A stretch of 64,000 nt of DNA. It comes from Kumtagia sp964244725 (lineage in GTDB: Bacteria; Pseudomonadota; Alphaproteobacteria; Rhizobiales; Rhizobiaceae). The stretch covers positions 1-64,000 of the forward strand of contig CAXTJQ010000012.1 in the NCBI GenBank assembly GCA_964244725.1. Reading direction: 5' to 3'. Under the pieces are notes generated by a model. That model was not told the DNA's origin and made no database searches. It worked only from the letters and a program-made list of their open reading frames with translations. The position numbers and the translations under genes were made by a program. Shown one piece after another: positions 50,756 through 59,823 of this stretch. Each line of letters begins with the position of its first letter. Within the stretch, counting starts at the first letter, position 1.

Positions 50756-51424
50756 ATGACCGCTGGCGGCGACGATTTCACGATCAGCATGGCGGGCGAG
50801 AGCGCGGTGCTTCTCGACCTTGCGCGCGGCGCATTCAGGCAGACGGCGCAGGATACGATCTGGGCGATGGCGGCGCGGTTGCGCGATCTCGACGGCGTGC
50901 GCGAGACCGTTCCGGGCATGAACAATTTGCTCGTCCTGTTCGACCCGCTGTCGGTGGCGTCGGGTGCGGTCGAGGCGGCCATTCGCGGGATGGCGCGAAG
51001 CGGGGTCGGCGGGGATATCGTCGGTCGGACGATCGAAATCCCCGTCATCTATGGCGGCCGTCGCGGCGAGGATTTGCCTGGCCTCGCTAAGCATTGCGGC
51101 CTCGACCCCGTCGAGGTCGCGCGACGGCACGCCGGCGGCGTCTACCGCGTGGCGGCTATCGGCGCGATGCCGGGCTTTCCCTATCTCTCGGGTCTCGACC
51201 CCACGCTGGCGATGGGCCGCAGGCCGAGCCCGCGCATGGCGGTGGCGGAGGGATCGGTCGTCATCGGCGGCGCGCAGGCCGGCATCATGCCGATCACGGC
51301 GCCATCGGGCTGGCACATCATCGGGCACACCGACATCAAGCTCTTCGACGCCGCAGGGGAGCGGCCGACGTTGCTTATGCCGGGCGATTCGGTTCGCTTC
51401 GTCGCCGCCGGCGTCAAGGCATGA
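50756..51424 (+). CDS. pxpB: 5-oxoprolinase subunit B (allophanate hydrolase subunit 1 family)
   Basis: A 222-residue KipI/PxpB protein. The signature is in FPYLSGLDPTLAMGRR with the preceding GAMPGF, plus the C-terminal TAPSGWHIIGHTDIKLFD. It forms the catalytic pair with PxpC in ATP-dependent 5-oxoproline cleavage. The ATG lies 4 bases after the previous stop, and its own stop overlaps the pxpC start. In Bacillus the homologue KipI inhibits a sporulation kinase, but here the gene context favours the metabolic role. Confidence 0.93.
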   Translation: MTAGGDDFTISMAGESAVLLDLARGAFRQTAQDTIWAMAARLRDLDGVRETVPGMNNLLVLFDPLSVASGAVEAAIRGMARSGVGGDIVGRTIEIPVIYGGRRGEDLPGLAKHCGLDPVEVARRHAGGVYRVAAIGAMPGFPYLSGLDPTLAMGRRPSPRMAVAEGSVVIGGAQAGIMPITAPSGWHIIGHTDIKLFDAAGERPTLLMPGDSVRFVAAGVKA

Positions 51425-52392
51425 TCGAGATCCTGACCAGCGGCGCGCTGAACAGCGTCCAGGATGGCGGCCGGACGGGCCATCTTACGCTGGGCGTCAG
51501 CCATTGCGGCGCGATGGACCGGCTGGCGCTCGAAGCCGGCAACGCGCTCCTCGGCAATGCACGGGACGCGGCGGCGATCGAAACCGCGTATTTTCCGTTC
51601 CGGCTGCGGTTCCTCGCCGATACGACCGTCGCCGTCACCGGCGCGGACTGCGCTGCCACGATCGATGGAGCCCCCATGCCGCCCTGGTGGGCGCGACCGG
51701 CCAAAGCCGGCCAGACGCTGACGCTGTCGCGGCCGATCGCCGGCGCGCGCGCCTATGTCTGCCTCGCCGGCGGGCTCGACGCGCCGGAGGTCATGGGTTC
51801 GCGCTCGACGGACCTCAAGACAGGCTTCGGCGGTCATTTCGGCCGCGGACTGTTGCGCGGGGATCGGCTGGCGACGCTTGGCGTGTCGACGGGATGCCAT
51901 GCGCTCGACGCGGCAGGTCTGGGCGCTTCGCCGACGTCCTATGCCGAGCCCCCCGGCCGGGGGGCCGTCACCGTTTTGCGCACCCTGCCAGCCGCCGAAC
52001 ATGACGAATTCGAGCCTAGCGCGCTGTCGGCCTTCTACGGAGCGGATTGGGCGGTGTCGAAAGACGCCAACCGGAGCGGCTACAGACTGGACGGTCCCGT
52101 CCTCCGCCGGACCGTCAGCCGCGACCTCCTATCCCACGGCATCGTTCCGGGAACCGTGCAAGTGCCGCCTTCGGGCCAGCCGATCATCCAACTCGCCGAC
52201 GCCAACACCTGTGGCGGCTACCCCAAGATCGCCACGGTCGTCACCGCCGATCTCTGGCGGCTGGCGCAAAGTCCGGTCGGGCAGACGCTTCGGTTTTTGC
52301 AAACGACCCGCGACGAGGCCGTGGCGGCGCTGCGCACGCAACAATCATGGATTGCGGACCTGCGCCGGACCGCGAGACTATTGACGCAGTGA
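51421..52392 (+). CDS. pxpC: 5-oxoprolinase subunit C (allophanate hydrolase subunit 2 family)
   Basis: A 323-residue KipA/PxpC protein. The N-terminal ILTSGALNSVQDGGRTGHLTLG, the middle GARAYVCLAGGLDAPEVMGS and the C-terminal stretch IVPGTVQVPPSGQPIIQLAD followed by NTCGGYPKI are all characteristic. It completes the PxpABC enzyme. The ATG overlaps the pxpB stop by ATGA. It is the last gene of the six-gene row; ku follows on the opposite strand with only 6 bases between their stop codons, and no terminator hairpin was seen there. Confidence 0.94.
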   Translation: MIEILTSGALNSVQDGGRTGHLTLGVSHCGAMDRLALEAGNALLGNARDAAAIETAYFPFRLRFLADTTVAVTGADCAATIDGAPMPPWWARPAKAGQTLTLSRPIAGARAYVCLAGGLDAPEVMGSRSTDLKTGFGGHFGRGLLRGDRLATLGVSTGCHALDAAGLGASPTSYAEPPGRGAVTVLRTLPAAEHDEFEPSALSAFYGADWAVSKDANRSGYRLDGPVLRRTVSRDLLSHGIVPGTVQVPPSGQPIIQLADANTCGGYPKIATVVTADLWRLAQSPVGQTLRFLQTTRDEAVAALRTQQSWIADLRRTARLLTQ

Positions 52393-52398
52393 AGAGGA

Positions 52399-53238
52399 CT
52401 ACGCCGCTTTCTTGCCGCGCTTCGAAACGGGCTTGCCCGCGCCTTTCGAAATGCCCTCGTGTTCCAGGCTCTTGCGCAGGATTCCCGCCAGGTCGACCAC
52501 ATTCTCCTTCGGCGTCGGCGCGGCCTTGGGCGGCTTCTTGCCGTGTTGCTTCGCCTTGATCATCTCGATCAACGCGTTCTCGTAAACATCCTCGAACTTG
52601 CCCGGATCGAACCGGCCGGCCTTCTTGTCAATCAGTAATTCCGCGATCTCGATCATCTCCGAATCGGTCTTGACCTTCGACAAGCCCTCGAACACGCTGT
52701 TTTCGGCGATCATCTCGTTATGGTTGCGCAGCGTGGTCATCAGCATGCCGTTGCCCTTGCCCTCCGGTTGGATCACGACCTCGCGCCCGCGCTGGTAGAG
52801 GACGATGCAGGCCCTTCCGGCGACCTTCTTGCGGGCCATCGCTTCGCGGATGACCGCAAAGGTCTCCTGCGCGCCAGCGTCGGCGGGAACGACATGATAG
52901 GGCTTTTCCAGATAACGCTGATCGACCGTATCGAGCGCCACGAAATCGTCGATCTCCAGCGTATGCTCCGACGACAGTTTGAGTTGCTTGATCTCCTCGG
53001 GTTCGATCATAACGTAGTCGCCCTTGTCGGTCTGGTAACCCTTAACCTGATCGCCACTCTCGACCGCTTCGTCGGTGCCTTCGTCGACATAGGCGCTTTT
53101 GACCGGCTGCCTCGTCTTGCGGTTAAGGATGCGGAAGTGGATCTTTTCACTTTCCGATGTCGCGCCTACGAGCTTGATGGCGCAGGCCACGCTGCCGAAT
53201 TTGAGGAAGCCTTTCCAGACCGCGCGCGGCGCCACCAT
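52399..53238 (-). CDS. ku: Ku protein (non-homologous end joining)
   Basis: A 279-residue bacterial Ku. It begins APRAVWKGFLKFGSVACAIKL and contains FRILNRKTRQPVKSAYVDEGT and YLEKPYHVVPADAGAQETFAVIREAM, typical of the DNA-end-binding core. A Lys-rich C-terminal tail follows (KPVSKRGKKAA). Ku homodimers ring DNA ends and recruit LigD. The ATG at 53238 is 8 bases after TGGGAG; the frame stays open a few codons upstream. No ligD lies in the window. A hairpin at 53264-53293 separates it from the small gene upstream. Confidence 0.95.
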   Translation of the reverse strand: MVAPRAVWKGFLKFGSVACAIKLVGATSESEKIHFRILNRKTRQPVKSAYVDEGTDEAVESGDQVKGYQTDKGDYVMIEPEEIKQLKLSSEHTLEIDDFVALDTVDQRYLEKPYHVVPADAGAQETFAVIREAMARKKVAGRACIVLYQRGREVVIQPEGKGNGMLMTTLRNHNEMIAENSVFEGLSKVKTDSEMIEIAELLIDKKAGRFDPGKFEDVYENALIEMIKAKQHGKKPPKAAPTPKENVVDLAGILRKSLEHEGISKGAGKPVSKRGKKAA

Positions 53239-53263
53239 CGCTGAACTCCCAACCGGACAAATC

Positions 53264-53293
53264 AAAGCGGCGCCCGAATTTGGACGCCGCTTT
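53264..53293 (-). terminator. Hairpin with T-tract, probable terminator of the small upstream gene
   Basis: Perfect 9-bp arms AAAGCGGCG (53264-53272) and CGCCGCTTT (53285-53293) with a 12-base loop. On the minus strand the stem follows the stop of the gene at 53302 and ends in CTTTGATTTG, a weak T-run, so it is probably the terminator that isolates that gene from ku. Confidence 0.6.
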
Positions 53294-53301
53294 CGTTTAA
53301 T

Positions 53302-53538
53302 CTACAGGCTGGCCGCTCCCTTGAGCGGCTCTTTTGCGCCGAGCCGGTCGAGCGCCTTGCGCACTTCACGCAAATCGTCATCCCAGCCGTCGTTGGGGTT
53401 CATCGGGCTTTCGCTTGCGGCGCGCTGAAGGCCACGAACCTCCGACTCGATCTCCCGCAGCTTCTCGACTTTCAAATCCGTCGAGAGATGGTCATCCTCG
53501 ACGATTTCCTGAACACGCATTTCCCTAAACGTGACCAT
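53302..53538 (-). CDS. Small hypothetical protein
   Basis: A 78-residue acidic, helix-rich protein beginning MVTFREMRVQEIVEDDHLST. It is marked by a good AGGAGA ribosome site 9-10 bases upstream and a downstream hairpin, so it seems a real gene. The middle (LREIESEVRGLQRAASE) looks like a coiled helix. No family was recognised. It lies between ku and the sensor kinase; the 115 bases to the kinase stop codon show nothing else. Confidence 0.75.
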   Translation of the reverse strand: MVTFREMRVQEIVEDDHLSTDLKVEKLREIESEVRGLQRAASESPMNPNDGWDDDLREVRKALDRLGAKEPLKGAASL

Positions 53539-53653
53539 GGTCGAATCTCCTGTTGACCTTGAAGGAAAACGCAGCGGGCCATGACCCGTTCCCGGAAAAC
53601 AGCGAGACGGAAATCGGAATCGTCATGGCCGCCGGGCGTCCGGCAAGGATCGC

Positions 53654-56600
53654 TCAGGCCGAACGCGGCGCGCTTTCGCCGGTCGCCTGTCGGCTCGCAT
53701 TCGCCCAGCGCAGGATTTTGTCCTGCAGCGCATTCGGACTGATCGGCTTGGAAAGATAGTCGTCCATTCCCGCCTCGATGCAGCGTTCCCGATCGCCCTT
53801 GAGCGCGTGCGCGGTCACTCCGATGATCGGCGTATGCGCGCCGTCGGCGGCCTCCACCGCGCGGATCGCCGCCGTCGCCTGCAGGCCGTTCATTTCCGGC
53901 ATCGAGACATCCATGAGGATCATCCCCGGCCGCATCTGGCGGTGCGCCTCGACGGCGAGGCGACCGTTGGCCACGATCTGGAACGTCATCCCGGTCTCGG
54001 CCAGGATTTGCGTGAACACCAACTGGTTCACCTCGTTGTCCTCAGCGACCAAGATGTCGACGCGGTGTGATCCCGCGGCTCCCACCGCTTGCGCCGCGGG
54101 GGCGCGGATGGCCGGGAGCGCGGCCGGCTGCGGGTTGGCGCGCGCCGGCTCGATGTCGTGCGGCAGGGTGTGGCGGCCGCGGCTCTTCTGGATCGTCAGC
54201 ACAAGCGCTTCGAGCAGCGCCGACGAGCGCGCCGGCTTGATCAATTGCGCCTCGATCAACAATTCGCGGAAGGCGGCGGTGGCGAGGGACTGGTCGACCG
54301 AGGTCAGCATGACGATAGGCAGATCCGCGAAGGCCTGGGTCGAGCGGACGATCCTGGCCAGTTCGAGCCCCGACATGCCAGGCATCTGGTAGTCGAGCAG
54401 CAGGCAATCGACGGTCACGCCCATGCCGTGCGCGGCCTTCAGCAGAAGCAGCGCCTCGGCGCCGCTCGACGCGGCGCAGGCGTCGAATTTCCAGCTGTTC
54501 ATCTGCTCCAGCAGGATCGTGCGGTTGATCGCGTTGTCGTCGACCACGAGAATGCGCGCGCCGGTGACATCGAACGGCATGTGAAGCGTCCTGGCGGATT
54601 TCCCGGCCCGCTCCATCGAGAGTGTGAACCAGAAGGTGGACCCCGCGCCTTCTTCGCTATCGACGCCGATCCCGCCGCCCATCAGCTCGACAAGGCGCGA
54701 GGTGATCGCCAGGCCCAGGCCGGTGCCTTCGTGGCGGCGGGTCGACGAGGCGTCGACCTGGCTGAACTTCTCGAAGACATTGTGGAGCTTGTCGGCGGGA
54801 ATGCCGATGCCGGTGTCGGTCACCGCGATGCGCAGGTCGGCCACATCGCCGCGGTTGACCCCCGAGACATCGACCAGCACATGGCCGGAATCGGTAAACT
54901 TGATGGCGTTGCCGATCAGGTTGGTGATGATCTGCCGCACCCGCCCGACATCGCCGACATACAGATCCTGCAGGTGAGTCGCGACATGGACGATCAGCTC
55001 GAGGTCCTTCTCCTTGGCGCGGGTCGACAGCAGCGTCGCCACGTCCTCGATCGCTTCCGAAAGGTTGAACGGAGCGGGATCCAGGACGAGCTGGCCCGCA
55101 TCGATCTTGGAGAAATCCAGGATGTCGTTGATGATCGTCAACAGCGCATTGCCCGATTTGACGATGATGTCGGTGAACGTCTTCTGCTTGGGATCGAGGT
55201 CCGACCGGGCCAGGAGCTCAGCCATGCCGAGCACGCCGTTCATCGGCGTGCGGATCTCGTGGCTCATATTGGCGAGAAATTCGGACTTCGCGCGGTCGGC
55301 GAGTTCGGCGCGCCGGCGCGCTTCGAGCAACTCGGCTTCGCGGTGCTTCTGCTCGGTGACGTCGACGGTCGAGCCGACGAGGAAAATCGAGCCGTCCGAC
55401 GCCGTGAAAACGCCCTTCTTGGCGAGCTGGTATCGCAACTGGCCGTCGGGCTTGACGACCGTCTCGTCGATGACCAGCGGCTCGCGCGTGTCCAGGACGG
55501 TGAGGTCGGATTGCGCGAACGCGTTGCCGTCGCCGCCAAACAGCGCGATGTCGGTCTTGCCGATGGCGTGGCTCTTGGTGAAGCCCGTGAGGTCGCACCA
55601 GCCCTGGTTGACGTAGATCAGTTCGAGGTTGGGCGTCTTGGCGTAGATCGCGGTCGGGATATGGTCGATGAGGTTGCGGAAGACCTCGTTCTCGCGAAGG
55701 CTCACCTGCAGCAGCACCTCCCGCGCCTTGATGGCGGTGATGTCGGTGTTGGAGCAAGCCAGATAGCAGGCGCCGTCGGACGCCATCAGCCGATTCTTGC
55801 GGGTGACCTGATAGCGGACGCCGCCGTCCGGCCTTGTCAGCGTCTCCTCGCGTTCGACGACCTCGCCATATTCGAGGATTTTCTCGTCGTCGGCAAGAAA
55901 CGCCTTCGCCTCGCCCGGGTCGAAAAGCTCGCTGTCGTCGCGACCAACCGCGTCCTCCGCGCTGATTCCGGTCAGTTCGGTCCACGCCTTGTTGACGTAT
56001 TCGATGCGCATTTCCGCGTTCTTGAAGCTGGCGGCGACGGCCAGTTCATCGAGAACCTGCCGATAGAGGCCGATCTCGCGCATCGATTTGCGCAACGCCG
56101 TCTCGCGGCGCTTAAGTTCGGTGATGTCGACCCGAACGCCGATGAACGTGCCGTCCGCGGTGCGGGAATCGAAAACCTGATACCAGCTTCCATCCGGATT
56201 GCGGCGCTCGGAGACGAGGTGCGGTTGGTGGTAGCGCGTCGCGTAGCGGTCGATCCAGCTTTCCCGGTCGCGGGTGTAGAGCTCGTCGAGGACTGGATCG
56301 CCGCTTTCGCGGAAATAACCGTTGGCGTGGGCTATTTCCAGGCCTTCGCGAAGCGAGCTCCCCGGTATCCAGCTGTCCTTCATGCCGGGAAGGAAATCCT
56401 GGAGCTTCTTGTTGGCGAGAACGAAGCGGTCGTTGCGGTCGTAAATGATGACGCCGGCCGGAAGCGATTCGAGCACGTCGGCGAGATGCTTGCGGGCCTC
56501 CTCCGCCTCGGTTTCGCGCTGCTTGAGATGGGTGACGTCGAAGAGGAAGCCGGCGACGTAGGCGTTGCCATTGTCCATCGTGACGCGATTCTTGCGCACG

Positions 56601-58189
56601 ATGCGCGACCGTCCGATGCCGGAGAAGTCGAAATTCTCCTCGGACTCGAACAGCGCGCCGGTTCGCAGGACCTCGCGCTCGCTAACCTCGAAGCGCTCGC
56701 CTTCGGCCCGGCTGACATGATCGCCGCCGAGCGTGCCGACCATCGCGGGCGGCGTCTTCTGATAGAGGCTGGCGAAGGCCTGGTTGACGAGGACGAAACG
56801 AAGCGCCGCGTCCTTGACGAAAATCGGATCCTTGATGGCGTCGATGACGGCTTCGGCCAGCCGCGAGCGCTCGTGGATGTCGGCGAGTTCGCGCTCGCGG
56901 TTCTTCATCTCCGTGATGTCGAAATAGGTGATCAGCCGCTTGTCGTCGGACAGAACGGTGACGGCGTAGATCAGCGTGCGGCCGTCGGCGCGCTCGAATT
57001 CGCGCGGCTCGACCGGACCAGCGCGGATTTCGGCAAGGCGTCCCGCGACATAGGCCTCCCATTCATGATCGCCGACCGGATAGACGCCGTTGCCGCGGTT
57101 GGCGTCGATCAACAGACGGAACGGCGAGCCGACGAGGACCGTGGACGGCTCGATCCGCCAGATGTCGTAGAACGACCTGTTGATGATCTCGGCGTTCAGG
57201 TCGCGGTCGACCACGATGACGCCGAGGTCGAGCGCGTCCACCGTGCGCTGGAGGTCGGACAGCATGCGCTCGGTGCGCTTGTTCGCATCGGCGAGCGCCA
57301 GCCGCTTCGTCTCGATTTCGGTCACGTCGCTGCAGATCGCCATCGTCCCGTCGTCGGTTGGCATCTCGCGATGCATGACGAAACGGCCATCGCTGAAACG
57401 GATCAGCGTCGAGGTCCCGAGCCGCTGCGCCCGGGCCGAAAGCAGGGCCGCGCGCCACTCGGCCGGCTGTAAACCCTGCAAATCCCATATTGCGCGGCGC
57501 AGGCCGGCATCGATCAGATCGGCGAAGGCGATGCCCGGCTTGATGACGTCGTCCAGGCCGCGATAAATCGAACGCATCGCCTGATTGAAATGGACGAGAC
57601 GGTCGTCGTGATCGTATGAGCAGAAGGCGTCCGTCATGGCGTCGAGCGCGGCGGCCAGCCGGTCGGCTTCGCCGCGAACGGGAAGGGACGGTTGTGAATG
57701 GCCGTCCGCATCGGCCTGCCTCAGCGAAGCCGCGACGCCAGTCACGTCGCGGGCGGTTCCGCGATAGCCCGCGAAGCGGCCGGACTGGTCATGACGCGGA
57801 TAGGCAGCGGTTGCGATCCAGCGGCAGTCGGTCCGCGCGCCCTTCAGCGGCTGGACGAAATCGCGGAACGGGCGGCGCAAACGCAGCGCCTCCCGATACG
57901 CGGCCGCCGCATCGCCGTCCTTCGACGCGCCGCCCGGCGCGTCGAGCCGGACCCGGCCGATCACCGTGGCGGGATCGATGCCTGTCGTCGCCTCGTACCC
58001 GGCTGAGAGCCAGCTGATGCGAAGCCCGGCATCGGTTTCCCAAATCCAGTCCGCGCCGGCCGCGAGCAGGCGATCGGCCTCCGCCGGCCCAAGCGAGAGC
58101 GCGCCGCAATCCGTAGCGCCGGCGATCGCGATCGCCCGCGGATCGGCCGTTGCAGACGTGGACGGGTCGCCCTCCGTTTCGATCATCAC
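53654..58189 (-). CDS. Hybrid sensor histidine kinase with multiple PAS domains and two receiver domains
   Basis: A 1511-residue soluble hybrid kinase with no membrane segments. Six or seven PAS/PAC units run from about residue 30 to 945, recognisable by repeated GRxRLD and TxRxGxxR-type and DITExKxRE patterns. The dimerisation box is FLANMSHEIRTPMNG with phospho-His at residue 977. The HATPase follows (NLIGNAIKFTDSGHV, then TDTGIGIPADKL and GTGLGLAITSRLVELMGG). Two receiver domains, RILVVDDN near 1212 and DILVAEDN near 1376, end the chain; no HPt domain is visible. It probably integrates redox, oxygen or small ligands through PAS. The start is ATG 58189 or the next codon. Confidence 0.93.
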   Translation of the reverse strand: MMIETEGDPSTSATADPRAIAIAGATDCGALSLGPAEADRLLAAGADWIWETDAGLRISWLSAGYEATTGIDPATVIGRVRLDAPGGASKDGDAAAAYREALRLRRPFRDFVQPLKGARTDCRWIATAAYPRHDQSGRFAGYRGTARDVTGVAASLRQADADGHSQPSLPVRGEADRLAAALDAMTDAFCSYDHDDRLVHFNQAMRSIYRGLDDVIKPGIAFADLIDAGLRRAIWDLQGLQPAEWRAALLSARAQRLGTSTLIRFSDGRFVMHREMPTDDGTMAICSDVTEIETKRLALADANKRTERMLSDLQRTVDALDLGVIVVDRDLNAEIINRSFYDIWRIEPSTVLVGSPFRLLIDANRGNGVYPVGDHEWEAYVAGRLAEIRAGPVEPREFERADGRTLIYAVTVLSDDKRLITYFDITEMKNRERELADIHERSRLAEAVIDAIKDPIFVKDAALRFVLVNQAFASLYQKTPPAMVGTLGGDHVSRAEGERFEVSEREVLRTGALFESEENFDFSGIGRSRIVRKNRVTMDNGNAYVAGFLFDVTHLKQRETEAEEARKHLADVLESLPAGVIIYDRNDRFVLANKKLQDFLPGMKDSWIPGSSLREGLEIAHANGYFRESGDPVLDELYTRDRESWIDRYATRYHQPHLVSERRNPDGSWYQVFDSRTADGTFIGVRVDITELKRRETALRKSMREIGLYRQVLDELAVAASFKNAEMRIEYVNKAWTELTGISAEDAVGRDDSELFDPGEAKAFLADDEKILEYGEVVEREETLTRPDGGVRYQVTRKNRLMASDGACYLACSNTDITAIKAREVLLQVSLRENEVFRNLIDHIPTAIYAKTPNLELIYVNQGWCDLTGFTKSHAIGKTDIALFGGDGNAFAQSDLTVLDTREPLVIDETVVKPDGQLRYQLAKKGVFTASDGSIFLVGSTVDVTEQKHREAELLEARRRAELADRAKSEFLANMSHEIRTPMNGVLGMAELLARSDLDPKQKTFTDIIVKSGNALLTIINDILDFSKIDAGQLVLDPAPFNLSEAIEDVATLLSTRAKEKDLELIVHVATHLQDLYVGDVGRVRQIITNLIGNAIKFTDSGHVLVDVSGVNRGDVADLRIAVTDTGIGIPADKLHNVFEKFSQVDASSTRRHEGTGLGLAITSRLVELMGGGIGVDSEEGAGSTFWFTLSMERAGKSARTLHMPFDVTGARILVVDDNAINRTILLEQMNSWKFDACAASSGAEALLLLKAAHGMGVTVDCLLLDYQMPGMSGLELARIVRSTQAFADLPIVMLTSVDQSLATAAFRELLIEAQLIKPARSSALLEALVLTIQKSRGRHTLPHDIEPARANPQPAALPAIRAPAAQAVGAAGSHRVDILVAEDNEVNQLVFTQILAETGMTFQIVANGRLAVEAHRQMRPGMILMDVSMPEMNGLQATAAIRAVEAADGAHTPIIGVTAHALKGDRERCIEAGMDDYLSKPISPNALQDKILRWANASRQATGESAPRSA

Positions 58190-58390
58190 GCCTCCGCCCT
58201 CGACACCGCGGCGCCCGTCCGCGCCCGCATCAGGCCATGGTTAACAGGAATGAATTAAGGAGTGGTCAACCTTAACGGCGCGTGATTTCAATCGTCGGTT
58301 GGTGGATCTGCGGGCGAAGCCGACATTGCCGGATGACAATGCGGATCGCGTCCGATGGATCGGCGATCGTCGCGCAAGGGAGAATCAGAC

Positions 58391-58630
58391 ATGGCGGCCA
58401 GCAAACCGATTTCGACCGCGCCGATGGACGGGCGCAAGGTTCGCGTGGTGTGGACCGACGAGGACGGGCAGGAGAACGAATCGATGGCGCAATACCGCTC
58501 CCTCGACAGGATGCGGGCCGGCGGCGGCGAATGGGACGACAGCGACGCGGGCTGGTGGGTGTTCGTCGACGGGTCGACGCAGCGCAAGGTCACGCCACAT
58601 GGCTGGCTTGGCGCGGACGATGCGGATTGA
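58391..58630 (+). CDS. Small hypothetical protein
   Basis: A 79-residue acidic protein beginning MAASKPISTAPMDGRKVRVV. The pattern ISTAPMDGRxVRVVW resembles small phage-like or conserved proteins with an SxAPxDG opening. Then comes WDDSDAGWWVFVDGS with a Trp-rich turn. GGGAGA lies 8 bases before ATG 58391; the open frame upstream is ignored. It faces away from the sensor kinase and 85 bases precede the dipeptidase. No function is known. Confidence 0.7.
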   Translation: MAASKPISTAPMDGRKVRVVWTDEDGQENESMAQYRSLDRMRAGGGEWDDSDAGWWVFVDGSTQRKVTPHGWLGADDAD

Positions 58631-58715
58631 GCCAGCGGCCCCGGCTCCGCGACTATTCTGCCGGACTTGCATATCGGACGAAGCCGGATAGCGTGCGCAC
58701 CGCAAGCGAGACGGG

Positions 58716-59777
58716 ATGGCGATGATGCGACCAGTGTTCGACGGGCACAACGACGTGCTGCTCCGGCTGTGGAAGAATGCGCAGGGCGGTGGCGATCCGG
58801 TGGCGGAATTCGTCGAGGGCCACGGGTCGGGCCACATCGACGGGCCGCGCGCGCGGGCGGGCGGGCTCGCGGGCGGATTCTGCGCCATCTTCGTGCCGCC
58901 GTCCGGCGCGTTCGCGATGGCCAAGCCCGACAGGACAGGCGCGTTCACCACGCCGATGGCGGCCAGGCTGGAGCGTGGGCCGGCGCTCGACGTGACGCTC
59001 GCCATGGCGGCGATCGCATTGAGGCTCGACCGGGCCGGCGCCTGGGCGCTGTGCAGGACGACGGCCGACATCGAGGCGGCCATTTCCGCCGGCCGCTTTG
59101 CCGCAGTGCTTCACATCGAAGGCTGCGAAGGCATCGGCGCCGACATGTCGGGGCTCGACGTGCTCCATGCGGCGGGGCTGCGGTCGCTGGGTCCCGTCTG
59201 GAGCCGCAACAACATCTTCGGCAACGGCGTCCCCTTCGCCTACCCGTCGAGCCCGGACATCGGCCCGGGCCTGACCGACGCCGGCAAGGACCTGGTGCGC
59301 GCATGCAACCGCATGGGCATCCTGATCGACCTGTCGCACATGAACGAAAAGGGCTTCTTCGACGTGGCGGCGCTGAGCGACGCGCCGCTCGTCGCCACGC
59401 ATTCGAACGCGCACGCGATCACGCCGTCGGCCCGCAACCTCACCGACAGGCAACTCGCCGCGATCCGCGAAAGCGACGGCGTGGTCGGCCTCAATTATGC
59501 CGTCAGCTTCCTGCGCGAGGACGGCCAGGAGCGCTCCGACACCGGCCTGACGACGATGGTCAAGCATATCGACTATCTCGTGGACAAGCTCGGCATAGAT
59601 GGCGTCGCGCTCGGTTCGGACTTCGACGGGGCCATGATCCCGCGTGAAATCGGCGATGCGGCGGGCCAGCAAAACCTCATTGCCGCTTTGGAAACAGCCG
59701 GTTATGGTGAAGCCGAACTCGACAAGATCTGCCGCGAAAACTGGCTCAGGGTGTTGCGCTCGACATGGCGCGAGTGA
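58716..59777 (+). CDS. Membrane dipeptidase family (renal dipeptidase-like) metalloenzyme
   Basis: A 353-residue enzyme of the renal dipeptidase (peptidase M19) family. Metal ligands lie in FDGHNDVLLRLW near residue 7, LHIEGCEGIGADMSGL near 131, IDLSHMNEKGFFDVA near 205, and ATHSNAHAI near 226; the C-terminal LGSDFDGAMIP is also typical. These enzymes cleave dipeptides, including those with D-residues. The gene is 46 bases upstream of a dipeptide ABC importer, so peptides are likely imported and cut. ATG 58716 is used; the Met at the third codon is also possible. Confidence 0.92.
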   Translation: MAMMRPVFDGHNDVLLRLWKNAQGGGDPVAEFVEGHGSGHIDGPRARAGGLAGGFCAIFVPPSGAFAMAKPDRTGAFTTPMAARLERGPALDVTLAMAAIALRLDRAGAWALCRTTADIEAAISAGRFAAVLHIEGCEGIGADMSGLDVLHAAGLRSLGPVWSRNNIFGNGVPFAYPSSPDIGPGLTDAGKDLVRACNRMGILIDLSHMNEKGFFDVAALSDAPLVATHSNAHAITPSARNLTDRQLAAIRESDGVVGLNYAVSFLREDGQERSDTGLTTMVKHIDYLVDKLGIDGVALGSDFDGAMIPREIGDAAGQQNLIAALETAGYGEAELDKICRENWLRVLRSTWRE

Positions 59778-59823
59778 CCCGCCTGGCCTGATTCGCACGA
59801 CGAACAAACAGGGGAATCTCACC

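Noticed and set aside
54089..57472. 1127-codon plus-strand frame opposite the sensor kinase
   Set aside because: The kinase on the minus strand has all its motifs; this frame has none.
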